From assembly GCA_020633335.1 (NCBI GenBank), contig JACKDU010000001.1, positions 930,001-994,000 of the forward strand: DNA of 64,000 nt. The letters run 5' to 3'. The position numbers and the translations under genes are program-made. The notes under the pieces were generated by a model. It was not told the origin of the DNA. It was given only the letters and a program-made list of their open reading frames with translations, and searched no databases. Positions 17,470-25,072 of the stretch are shown piece by piece; positions within the stretch are counted from its first letter, which is position 1; each line of letters starts with the position of its first letter. The stretch is from Myxococcales bacterium (lineage in GTDB: Bacteria > Myxococcota_A > Polyangia > Nannocystales > Nannocystaceae).

Positions 17470-17874
17470 ATGAAGAAGGTCTTTCCATGCGGGCATCGGG
17501 GGCGCGGGCAGCACTGCCACCGCTGCGCCCAGGAGGTGGCGGCCGACCGCAAGAAGGTCGAGGAGCGGGCCGAGGAGCGGGCGGACAAGGTCGCGTGGGA
17601 GGCCTCCTTCGCCGCCGACCCGATCGATCTCCGCGACCTCCCCGATCGCGCGCTCGTCCGCAAGGCCCGGCAGATCCTCGCGGCGATCGCCGGCGGCGAG
17701 GACTACACCCGCTTCCGGGGCAAGCGCCTCTCGCTCGATCGCGGGGTGATCAGCGTGCCGCTCGGGCAGCGCTATCGCCTCCTCTTCCGGGACGGCGAGG
17801 GCGGGCTCCGACCGATCGCCTGCATGTCGCACGAGACCTACAACGGCAGCCTGCGGCCGGGGATGGGCTCCTAG
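17470..17874 (+). CDS. Zinc-ribbon (DUF7682-like) protein with RelE/ParE-like C-terminus
   Basis: A 134-residue protein. The N-terminus MKKVFPCGHRGRGQHCHRC carries CxH..CxxC zinc-binding residues, matching the small zinc-binding DUF7682 family of myxobacteria as I recall it. A charged helix (ADRKKVEERAEERADK) links to a C-terminal domain (LPDRALVRKARQILAAIAGGEDYTRFRGKRLSLDRGVISVPLGQRYRLLFR) that has the strand pattern of RelE/ParE toxins. No antitoxin-like gene is adjacent, so a toxin role is unproven. The 3' end overlaps the convergent MYXO-CTERM gene by 125 nt if that gene truly ends at 17750. Confidence 0.75.
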   Translation: MKKVFPCGHRGRGQHCHRCAQEVAADRKKVEERAEERADKVAWEASFAADPIDLRDLPDRALVRKARQILAAIAGGEDYTRFRGKRLSLDRGVISVPLGQRYRLLFRDGEGGLRPIACMSHETYNGSLRPGMGS

Positions 17875-19129
17875 TGCCGCGACCGCGACGCCGGCTCGCG
17901 AAGAGGAGCCCCGCGAAGAGGAGCGCCGTGAGCGAGCCCTGGTGTCCGCTCGCCCGGCAAGCGCACCCCTCGTCCTCTCCGTCGCAGGCGTCGCCCTCGC
18001 AGACCGGCGCTTTGGTGCGGCGGTAGACGAGGACCAGGGCCGCGCCGGGATCGGCCTCCGGGCGATCGACGATCGCCAGGGTCGAGCCCTGGAGGGCGAA
18101 GGCATGCTGCGTCGGGAGGTGGTGGCTGAGGTGCGCCTCCTCGACCCAGCCCTCGCCGCGGGCGAAGACGCGGACGAGCTCCGGGCTCGCGGCCGCGGCG
18201 ATCACGTCGCCGTCGATCGCGATCGGGCCCTCGCCGGTCCCCGCGAGCCGCGTCTCGAGGACCCAGCCCTTGTCACCGAGGGCGAAGACGTCGAGGATCC
18301 CTGCGCCCTCCTCGGCGTCGGCCGCCCCGAGGACGAGCTGCGAGCCCGCGATCGCGACCCGATCGTAGCCGGCGCCCGGGGTCGTCAGGGCGCTCTCGAC
18401 CTTCCATGCCCCCTCCTCGCCGCGGAAGACGTGGGCGACGTGCTGATCGCCGCGGCTGACGAGCTGGACGATCCGATCGCCGTCGACCGCGAGCCCGGGG
18501 AAGGTCGACGCCATCATCGAGCAGGCGCTCGGGGGCTCGGCGATCCCGTCGGCCTCCCAGCGCTCGCCGCTGCGGCGAAAGGCGAGGATCTGCCAGGAGA
18601 AGGGGCACTCGGGCGACTCCTGGTCCAGGCGCGAGACGGTGATCGCCAGGCGATCGCCGCGCATCGCCAGGGCCTCGCCGAGCCAGCCGCTCCCCGCCAG
18701 ATCGCCGCCATGGGCGACGACCTCCGGCGCCGACCAGCCGTCGCCGAGCCAGGTCGCGGTGAGGATCCGGATGATGTAGTCGTCGTTGAAGTTGCTGAGG
18801 GTGATCACCGCGTCATCGCTCACGCCCTCGGGATCGATCAGGCCCGGGGTGAAGCCGGTCGGGGGCGGCACCACCTCGGGTCCGATCCACTGGCCGTCGA
18901 CCTGGCGAAAGGCGGAGACCCGCTGCCCCTGCTGGGGATCGGCGCTGACGACCACGAGCGTCGATCCGCCGCCGGCGATCGTCTGGAAGGTGGCCCCGGG
19001 CGCGGGGGCGAGGGTCGCCTCGAGCGACCATTCGTCGGCCCGGGCGCGCGACGGCGCGGCGCCGAGGGCCCCGCCGAGCAGCGCAGAGACCAACACAGAA
19101 ATTGTCCTGGCTCTCGCCCGCGCGTGCAT
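17750..19129 (-). CDS. Secreted MYXO-CTERM protein with propeller-like repeats
   Basis: A 459-residue protein. A signal peptide (residues 1-31) is followed by strand-rich repeats (GDRLAITVSRL, GDRIVQLVSRG, GSQLVLGAADA, GDVIAAAASPE, GSTLAIVDRP) typical of FG-GAP or beta-propeller-like surface proteins. Near the C-terminus, DEGCACRASGHQGSLTALLFAGLLFASRRRGRG is a MYXO-CTERM-type sorting signal: Cys, helix, Arg cluster. Normally translation stops right after the Arg cluster, but here the frame runs on for about 40 residues (starting TRSPSPAAGC) into the opposite-strand gene. A lost stop or sequencing frameshift just after the Arg cluster (near 17875) would explain this. Confidence 0.78.
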   Translation of the reverse strand: MHARARARTISVLVSALLGGALGAAPSRARADEWSLEATLAPAPGATFQTIAGGGSTLVVVSADPQQGQRVSAFRQVDGQWIGPEVVPPPTGFTPGLIDPEGVSDDAVITLSNFNDDYIIRILTATWLGDGWSAPEVVAHGGDLAGSGWLGEALAMRGDRLAITVSRLDQESPECPFSWQILAFRRSGERWEADGIAEPPSACSMMASTFPGLAVDGDRIVQLVSRGDQHVAHVFRGEEGAWKVESALTTPGAGYDRVAIAGSQLVLGAADAEEGAGILDVFALGDKGWVLETRLAGTGEGPIAIDGDVIAAAASPELVRVFARGEGWVEEAHLSHHLPTQHAFALQGSTLAIVDRPEADPGAALVLVYRRTKAPVCEGDACDGEDEGCACRASGHQGSLTALLFAGLLFASRRRGRGTRSPSPAAGCRCRSRATCRRSVGARPRRPGRGGDSAARAAR

Positions 19130-19235
19130 CCCCTTGAGGATGCGCGGGCAGGTGGGCGGCGGCGGGGCAATTCCTGCGCTCTTCGCGGGCCTTTGATGTC
19201 CACTCTTGCGAGGTCAGGCCCCGCGTGTTGCGGCG

Positions 19236-19847
19236 CTAGCGTCGGGCGACCCCGAGGAGGCCGCGGGCGAGGCCGAGGTTGGCGAGGGCGAGGAGGTAGT
19301 GGAAGACGTCGAGGCGGGCGAAGGGTCCGAGCTCCCCCTCGCTGCCGACCGCGAGCCCGGCGATCAGGACGAGCGCCGCGCCGCCGATGAGGAGGGCGCC
19401 GCCGCGGCGATCGATCGCCAGGCCCCGGACCCCGCCGACGATCACCCCGCAGGTGCCGATCGCCCCGATCGCCAGCCCCCAGAGGCCGGCGACGCCGGCC
19501 AGGCCCGCGCCGATCGCCAGGGCGACGAGGATCACCACGAGGCGACCCCAGCCCCGGGGCGAGAGCTCGAAGGGCCAGGTGAGCGCGAGCGCGGCCGCGC
19601 CGATCGTCGGCATCGCCGCCGCGGTCGCCAGGCCGCTGAGCGCCCCGTGGAGCCACGCGAGCCCCTCGAGGCCGGCGAAGCGGAGGGTCCCGCAGAGGGC
19701 GGCGGCGCCGATCAGGCCGAGGCCGAGGGCGGCGCCGCGGAGCGAGCGGCGAGCGGGCGGGGCGACCTCGGCGGCGACGAGCGCCCGCGCGCACGCGAAC
19801 GAGGTGAGCGCGAGGACGCCGTCGGAGAGCGCGGACGCGAGGGCCAT
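19236..19847 (-). CDS. Integral membrane protein with about six helices
   Basis: A 203-residue hydrophobic protein, starting MALASALSDGVLALTSFACARAL. Hydrophobic segments are visible near residues 5-25, 38-58, 72-92, 103-125, 126-143 and 152-168. A conserved-looking LDVFHYLLALANLGLARGLL is at the end. It resembles unknown-function inner-membrane proteins with a conserved late His (DUF6962-like), but the identification is not secure. Strand neighbours 19893-20537 and 17750-19129 are all minus. Confidence 0.75.
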   Translation of the reverse strand: MALASALSDGVLALTSFACARALVAAEVAPPARRSLRGAALGLGLIGAAALCGTLRFAGLEGLAWLHGALSGLATAAAMPTIGAAALALTWPFELSPRGWGRLVVILVALAIGAGLAGVAGLWGLAIGAIGTCGVIVGGVRGLAIDRRGGALLIGGAALVLIAGLAVGSEGELGPFARLDVFHYLLALANLGLARGLLGVARR

Positions 19848-19892
19848 CGAGCGGCGAGTCTAGCAGCCAGGCGCGGCGAGGGGGGCCGCGCG

Positions 19893-20537
19893 TCAGCGAC
19901 GGCGGTAGCGGAACTCGCAGCGGGCGGCGCCGGTGGCGATCGTCCCCTCGCGCTCGAGGACGACGTCGTCGACGAGCGCGGCCATCAGGTCGTCGATCCG
20001 ACAGATCTGGGGGCCGAGCTCGGGCGCCCCCTGCTCCCGGAGGTAGCGGACGATCGCGCACTCGCGGACGTCGAGGGCGAGGACGCCGCGCTCGCCCGCG
20101 TCCTCGTCGTCGCGGAGCTCCATGCGGAAGCCGTCCTCGCTGGCGAGCCGCGGGAGCGCCCGCCGGAGGTAGCCGCGGACGAGGCGGGACTTGAGGACGA
20201 AGCCGTAGCCGATCCGCACCGCCCGCGAGGCGCCGAGGCGGCGGTAGCGGGCGTCGATGATCGCCGCGACCAGCGATAGTGCTGTCTCTTCGGACATGTC
20301 AAGATCGTCACGGAGCGCGCGGTAGATCGCCAGGAGCGGGACCGCGAGGGCGAAGAGGCCGCGGTTCAGGGTCTGCTTGAAGCGCGGGGCCGCGGCCGCG
20401 AGCGGGCGATGGCGGGCGCGGGCGAGGTCGACGAGGCGGGCGTGGCCGCCGGGGCCGAGGGCCTCGCTCGCGCCCGCCTCGCTCGCGTCGAGGAGCGCCT
20501 CGAGGTCGCGGTCGCGGTCGCGGTCCTGCATCCCCAC
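19893..20537 (-). CDS. L-2-amino-thiazoline-4-carboxylic acid hydrolase-like protein
   Basis: A 214-residue protein. The C-terminal pattern LDVRECAIVRYLREQGAPELGPQICRIDDLMA..GTIATGAARCEFRYRRR has the paired Cys and the final C-x-F-x-Y/H-R of the ATC-hydrolase family (PF14196 type). Family members in Pseudomonas turn 2-amino-thiazoline-4-carboxylate into S-carbamoyl-cysteine, but many relatives are of unknown function. The N-terminus has a DRDRDRD run encoded by GCGGTC repeats. A hydrophobic amphipathic stretch (FALAVPLLAIYRAL) could touch membranes. Confidence 0.78.
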   Translation of the reverse strand: MGMQDRDRDRDLEALLDASEAGASEALGPGGHARLVDLARARHRPLAAAAPRFKQTLNRGLFALAVPLLAIYRALRDDLDMSEETALSLVAAIIDARYRRLGASRAVRIGYGFVLKSRLVRGYLRRALPRLASEDGFRMELRDDEDAGERGVLALDVRECAIVRYLREQGAPELGPQICRIDDLMAALVDDVVLEREGTIATGAARCEFRYRRR

Positions 20538-20586
20538 GAGCGTGGCGGAGATCGCCGGCCTCCGCCACCGCCGGTAGGAGAGAGGC

Positions 20587-20778
20587 TCAGCGGCGCCGGC
20601 GGAGCCAGAGGCCGACCAGGAGCGCGAGCCCGAGGAGGAGGCCGTCCGGGGCCGGGCCGACGCTGCACGCCTCGCAGCCGCTGCCGGTGCAGGCGTCGTC
20701 CGGCATCGTCGTGTCGCTCTCCTGGCCGCCGCAGCGGGCCGCTGCGGCTCCGGTGTCGCTCTCGCTCTCGGTCTCCAT
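20587..20778 (-). CDS. Short protein with MYXO-CTERM-like tail but no signal peptide
   Basis: About 63 residues from METESESDTGAAAARC; an upstream in-frame GTG at 20812-20814 would add 12. The end, DACTGSGCEACSVGPAPDGLLLGLALLVGLWLRRRR, is a good MYXO-CTERM-like signal (Cys, helix, Arg run). A secreted protein would need a signal peptide, which is missing. It lies in the same frame directly after the stop of the lipoprotein 20857-21756, so it could be the cut-off end of a former longer protein. Low-complexity body; confidence limited. Confidence 0.4.
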   Translation of the reverse strand: METESESDTGAAAARCGGQESDTTMPDDACTGSGCEACSVGPAPDGLLLGLALLVGLWLRRRR

Positions 20779-20856
20779 CCCGCTGACGATCGCCCGCCCG
20801 GGGGCCCGGGCCACGCGCGGAATTTTCGCCCCGCCCGTCCTGCCCGGCGCGCGCGC

Positions 20857-21756
20857 TCAGACCGCGCAGACGAGGAACCAGTCGAAGGTGACGACCGCGC
20901 CCGCGTAGGCGCCGATCGCCGGCAGGCCGTTGAGCAGATCGCTGTCGATCTGCGTCCCCAGGAGCACCCCGTCGAGGCGGAACTCGAGCTTGTCGGCCAT
21001 CGCCTTGAGCGAGACCGTGTGCCACTCGCCGGGGCTGATCGCCGTCTGGTCGCTGCCGAATGCGCTGGGCTGGTTCTGCAGGAGCTTCCCCCAGCGGACG
21101 GTGTCGGGGGCCGCGGTCCGGAGCGCGAGGTAGTAGTAGGACCACGAGAGGGGGTTCGGCGTCGGGATGAAGCGGGCGCGGAGGGTCCCGTTGCCGGCGC
21201 CGCTCTCGATCCGGAGGTAGGTGTGGACCTCGTAGTCGCTGGACGAGAGGAGCGTCGGCCAGGCGGCGGCGTTCTGGGTCTCGTTGGAGTCGACGGTGAG
21301 CGTCCCGAGCTGACCGCTCCACTTCCACGCCCCGTTCAGCGTCATCGTCTTGATCGGGTCGCTCGAGAAGTCCTCGAAGAAGAGGGGGTCGCAGTCCGGG
21401 ATCGGCAGGAGGTCGCCGCCGGTGGTCGTCGTGTCGCCGCCGCTGGTCGTCGTGTCGCCGCCGCTGGTGGTCGGATCGAGGCCGGTGGTCGTCGCCGTGG
21501 TCGTCGCGTCGCCGCTGCTCTCGACCCCGCCACTCGAGGTGCCCGAGCTCGCGCTCGCGTCGCCGCTGCCCGAGCTCCCCGAGGCGGTCGCGCCCCCGCT
21601 CGACGAGGAGCCCCCGCTGGTCGAGGTGCTCCCGCTCGCGTCGCTCGCCGACCCCGAGCCGCCCGAGGCGGTCGGCGGGGTGTCGCTGAAGCAGCCGGCG
21701 AGCGCGAGCAGGGGCCCGAGCGCGAGCCCGAGGGGCGCACGAGATCGACCGGCCAT
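20857..21756 (-). CDS. Ser/Thr-rich lipoprotein with lectin-like domain
   Basis: A 299-residue protein. The lipobox is LLALAGCFSD (Cys about 22). Residues 30-115 are a Ser/Gly/Thr linker, including the tandem repeat TTSGGD (three units, encoded by 21-24-bp direct repeats). The C-terminal domain (FFEDFSSDPIKTMTLNGAWKWSGQLGTL..SYYYLALRTAA..EWHTVSLKAMADKLEFRLDGVLLG) has the strand pattern of concanavalin-like/laminin-G folds. Expected on the cell surface. No catalytic residues are recognisable. Confidence 0.82.
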   Translation of the reverse strand: MAGRSRAPLGLALGPLLALAGCFSDTPPTASGGSGSASDASGSTSTSGGSSSSGGATASGSSGSGDASASSGTSSGGVESSGDATTTATTTGLDPTTSGGDTTTSGGDTTTTGGDLLPIPDCDPLFFEDFSSDPIKTMTLNGAWKWSGQLGTLTVDSNETQNAAAWPTLLSSSDYEVHTYLRIESGAGNGTLRARFIPTPNPLSWSYYYLALRTAAPDTVRWGKLLQNQPSAFGSDQTAISPGEWHTVSLKAMADKLEFRLDGVLLGTQIDSDLLNGLPAIGAYAGAVVTFDWFLVCAV

Positions 21757-21916
21757 CGAGGCACTCTAGCAGGTCCTAGCCCGGCCCAGGAGCCCGCGTG
21801 CGCGGGATCCGGGCCGCCTGGGCGTCGCCGCCGAGGCTCCGGGCCGCAACCTTCACGCGCCCGGCGTCGCCACCCGGGCGCCGCGGGGCGGCGAAGTGCC
21901 GCTAGGATCGCCGACC

Positions 21917-23461
21917 ATGAGCCAGGGCGCAGGGAAGGGGGCGATCGCGGCCGCCGTCGGCGGGCTCCTGATCGCGCTCGCGGGGCTCCTCGTCGCGCCG
22001 CTCGCGGTCGATCTCGCGCTCGGCGAGGGCGGCTGGGCGGGGTGGCTCGTGGCGATCGCCGTCGCCCTCGCGGGCGGGCTCGGCCTCCGCGGACTCGGTC
22101 GTCACGCCGGCCCCCTCGGCGGCGCCCAGGCGCTGGTGGTCTGCGGCCTCGCGTGGATCGTCCTCTCGCTGGTCGGCGCGATCCCGCTGGTCTGGATCCT
22201 GGGGATGCCGATCCTCGACGCGATCTTCGAGACCGTCAGCGGCTTCACGACCACCGGGATCACCCTCCTCGCCGGCCTCGACGAGCTCCCGCGGGCGCCG
22301 CTCCTCTGGCGGAGCCTGACCCAGTGGGTCGGCGGCCTCGGGATCCTGACCCTCTTCCTCGCGCTGATCCGCGAGCACCCCGGGCTCCACGCGCTCGCCG
22401 GGGCCGAGGCCCACAAGATCCGCTCGCCGCGGCCGGAGCCGGGGATCGCCCACACCCTGCGGATCCTCTGGGCGATCTACCTCGGGCTCAGCGCCTTCGT
22501 CGCGCTCGGCCTCCTGGTCGGCGGCGTCGGCCTCTTCGACGCGGTCAACCACGCGATGACCACGGTGTCGACCGGCGGCTTCTCGACCCACGACGCGAGC
22601 GTCGCCCACTTCGCGGCCGCCGGCGTCGCCCGCCCGCGCCTCGTCGAGTACGTCGTGATCCTCGGGATGCTCGCCGGCGGCACCTCCTTCCTGGTCCACT
22701 ACCAGCTCCTCCGCGGCCGTGTCCGCGCGCTCTGGGAGGTCCCCGAGACCCGCTGGTGGTGGGCGATCGTCTTCGGCGGCGCGGCCCTGGTCGCGCTCGA
22801 CGTGATCCTCGGCCACGGCGGCGTCGCGGCCCCGCCCGCCGGCGCCGGCGCGAGCGCGGGCCTCGACGGCGGCGGCGGCGGCTGGCTCGGCGTCGAGGCG
22901 ATGCTCCGCGCCTCGCTCTTCCAGGTGCTCGCCCTGGTGACGACCACCGGCTATGGAACGGTCGACGTCGCCGACCCCTACTTCGGCGGCCTCGCGCGTC
23001 AGCTCTTCCTCTGGCTCATGCTCATCGGCGGCTGCGTCGGCTCGACCGGCGGCGGCTTCAAGGTCCTGCGGGTCGTCCTCCTCGGCCGCACCCTCCGCGA
23101 GGTCCTCCGCCGCGCCTTCGTCCCGAGCCACGCGCTCTCGCGGGTGGTCTACGCCGGCAAGGTCGTCGAGGTCGGCGAGATCGAGCAGATCGCCGGCCTC
23201 CTCTTCGCCTGGTTGGTCCTCCTCGTCGGCGGCGGGGCGATCACCGCCGCGCTCTCCGATCATGGCCCCTGGGCCTCGCTCTCGGGGATGTTCTCCGCCC
23301 TCAACAACATCGGCCCGTGCTACATACCGGTCGCCGAGATGCCGGCGCTCCACCCGATGATCAAGCTCACCTACATCCTCGGGATGCTCGCCGGGCGCCT
23401 CGAGATCATCCCGCTGGCGATGCTCTTCTCGCGGCGAGCCTGGCGGAGCGGCGGGCGATGA
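21917..23461 (+). CDS. trkH: TrkH-type potassium channel/transporter subunit
   Basis: A 514-residue inner-membrane protein with four pore-helix repeats. Selectivity-filter signatures are TTTGI (111-115), STGGF, TTTGY in FQVLALVTTTGYGTVD, and the last repeat LNNIGPCY. The intracellular gate region GGCVGSTGGGFKVLR is also present. Start chosen at ATG 21917 (MSQGAGKGAIAAAV), since upstream residues are not coding-like. It forms an operon with the RCK subunit gene 23484-24158, 22 nt downstream, and together they import K+. Confidence 0.95.
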   Translation: MSQGAGKGAIAAAVGGLLIALAGLLVAPLAVDLALGEGGWAGWLVAIAVALAGGLGLRGLGRHAGPLGGAQALVVCGLAWIVLSLVGAIPLVWILGMPILDAIFETVSGFTTTGITLLAGLDELPRAPLLWRSLTQWVGGLGILTLFLALIREHPGLHALAGAEAHKIRSPRPEPGIAHTLRILWAIYLGLSAFVALGLLVGGVGLFDAVNHAMTTVSTGGFSTHDASVAHFAAAGVARPRLVEYVVILGMLAGGTSFLVHYQLLRGRVRALWEVPETRWWWAIVFGGAALVALDVILGHGGVAAPPAGAGASAGLDGGGGGWLGVEAMLRASLFQVLALVTTTGYGTVDVADPYFGGLARQLFLWLMLIGGCVGSTGGGFKVLRVVLLGRTLREVLRRAFVPSHALSRVVYAGKVVEVGEIEQIAGLLFAWLVLLVGGGAITAALSDHGPWASLSGMFSALNNIGPCYIPVAEMPALHPMIKLTYILGMLAGRLEIIPLAMLFSRRAWRSGGR

Positions 23462-23483
23462 GCGGGTCGCGGAGGTCGACGCC

Positions 23484-24158
23484 GTGTACGTGATCGTCGC
23501 CGGCGCCGGGGTGCTCGGCTTCGAGGTCGTCCGGGCGCTGGTCGGTCGCGGCCACGACGTGGTCGTCGTCGACATCGACGAGGCGAGCTGCGAGCGGAGC
23601 TACGCCGAGCTCGGGGCGACCGCGATCCACGGATCGGCGACCGACATCCACCTCCTCGAGGAGGCCGGCGCCCGCCGGGCCGACGTCGTGATCGCGATGA
23701 TGCACCGCGACTCGGACAACGTCGCCTGCGCCCTCCTGGCCCGCACCCTCGGGGTCGGCCGGGTGATCGCCCGCATGCGCGACACCGGCTACGAGGACTC
23801 CTACCGGGCCGCCGGGGTAACCCACGTCGTCCGCGCGACCGCGGTCCTCCGCAACCAGATCCTCGCCCACATCGAGCACCCGCGGGTCAGCGAGCTGATG
23901 AGCGTGCGCGGCGAGCGGGTCCAGATCTTCGCCCTCGAGATCCCGCGGGGGGCGGCGGTCGCCGGCCGCAGCGTCCGCGAGGTCGCCCTCCACCGCGGCT
24001 TCCCGGCGAAGAGCCTCCTCCTGGCCGCGATCACCCCGAGCGGCGAGCTCGAGATCCTCCGCGGCGACGGCTGCCTCGCGGCCGGTGACACGATCCTGGC
24101 GATGGCCGACGCCGCAGATATCGAGCGCCTCACCGATGTCCTCACCCGCCCCTCCTGA
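23484..24158 (+). CDS. trkA: TrkA-type RCK regulatory subunit
   Basis: A 224-residue cytosolic protein starting at GTG 23484. RCK_N is a Rossmann domain: YVIVAGAGVLGFEVVRAL for the dinucleotide loop and VVVVDIDEASCER for the ribose-binding acidic residue. RCK_C (about 145-220) includes FALEIPRGAAVAGRSVREVALHRGFPAKSLLLAAITPSGELEILRGDG. It should gate the TrkH pore in response to NAD(H) or ATP/ADP. Size matches single-domain KtrA/TrkA-half proteins. Confidence 0.95.
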   Translation: MYVIVAGAGVLGFEVVRALVGRGHDVVVVDIDEASCERSYAELGATAIHGSATDIHLLEEAGARRADVVIAMMHRDSDNVACALLARTLGVGRVIARMRDTGYEDSYRAAGVTHVVRATAVLRNQILAHIEHPRVSELMSVRGERVQIFALEIPRGAAVAGRSVREVALHRGFPAKSLLLAAITPSGELEILRGDGCLAAGDTILAMADAADIERLTDVLTRPS

Positions 24159-24537
24159 TCGCGGCCGCAGGGCCCCCGGTCGCCGTCCGCCCGTCGCTCG
24201 CTTCGGTCAGATCACCCAGAGCGAGTGCATGCGCTGCGGCGCCTGCTGCTGCAACCCGGCGAGCAACGCCGCGGAGGGCTTCGCCGGGTGGGTCGAGGTC
24301 GGCGAGCGCGAGCCCCTCCTCGCCGACGAGCGCCTGGTCCGACGCCTCGTCGTCCGCGACGAGGAGGGCGTGGCCCACCTCCGCCTCGACCCCTCGGGTC
24401 GCTGCCTCGCGCTCCGCGGGCGCCTCGGCGTCCGGGTCGAGTGCACGATCTACAAGATCCGGCCACATCCCTGCCGGGCGGTGCTGGCGGGCTCCGAGGA
24501 GTGCCTGCGGGCGCGGGCCGAGCGCGGGATCGTCTGA
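24136..24537 (+). CDS. YkgJ-family cysteine cluster protein
   Basis: A 133-residue protein with the CxxCxxCC signature CMRCGACC at 31-38, followed by CLALR and VECTIYKIRPHPCRAVLAGSEECLR. This is the YkgJ/CxxCxxCC family, which probably binds zinc or an iron-sulfur cluster. The ATG at 24136 overlaps the end of trkA by 23 nt, so the gene is likely coexpressed with the potassium system. No role in K+ transport is known for it. Confidence 0.88.
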   Translation: MSSPAPPDRGRRAPGRRPPVARFGQITQSECMRCGACCCNPASNAAEGFAGWVEVGEREPLLADERLVRRLVVRDEEGVAHLRLDPSGRCLALRGRLGVRVECTIYKIRPHPCRAVLAGSEECLRARAERGIV

Positions 24538-24625
24538 GCGGCGCTCGTGGCACGAGCGGTGGCGATTCCGAGCGAAGAGGGCCCCGAGGTGTAGTGGCCG
24601 GGCCGTCCTGGTAGGATGCGCCGTG

Positions 24626-24928
24626 ATGCCTCGTCTCCACGTTCTCCTCGCCGCCTCGCTCTTCCTCGCATGCTCCTCGCAGAGCCCCGCTGCGCCCGCC
24701 GAGCCGCCCGCCGAGAAGTCGGCCGACGCGCCCCCCGCCGACGCGCCGCCGGAGGAGGGCTTCGCCGATCCGAACGCCAAGCCGGGCGAGGATCCCCCCG
24801 AGGACTGCGAGTTCAGGGTCAAGGGGGAGTGCTACAAGGACAAGGACGCCGCCTGCAAGGCGGCCGGGTGCGAGCCGGACAAGTGCGTCGTCCTGGAGAG
24901 CTTCCCGGCGCAGATCGAGTGCGGCTAG
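24626..24928 (+). CDS. Small Pro/Ala-rich lipoprotein
   Basis: A 100-residue protein. Signal MPRLHVLLAASLFLACSS with the lipobox Cys about 16, then a Pro/Ala/Glu linker, then a cysteine-paired end (CEFRVKGECYKDKDAACKAAGCEPDKCVVLES..IECG). Six cysteines suggest three disulfides, a small knotted domain. An in-frame GTG directly before the ATG is an alternate start. Likely periplasmic or outer-surface; function unknown. Confidence 0.8.
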   Translation: MPRLHVLLAASLFLACSSQSPAAPAEPPAEKSADAPPADAPPEEGFADPNAKPGEDPPEDCEFRVKGECYKDKDAACKAAGCEPDKCVVLESFPAQIECG

Positions 24929-25072
24929 GGGCCTCGCGCCCGGGCCTGGGCCTGGGCTTCGCAGCGCAGAGCTCGCGCCGTCGCGCGCGGACGGCCGCGT
25001 GAAGGCCGGCAAGTCGCCAGGAACGCGTCGCGCGCGTGGCGGAGCGGCGCTCTTTCGCGTTAGCCTCGCCCC

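Noticed and set aside
17470..17874. Complete toxin-antitoxin pair
   Set aside because: There is no small antitoxin-like gene upstream or downstream.
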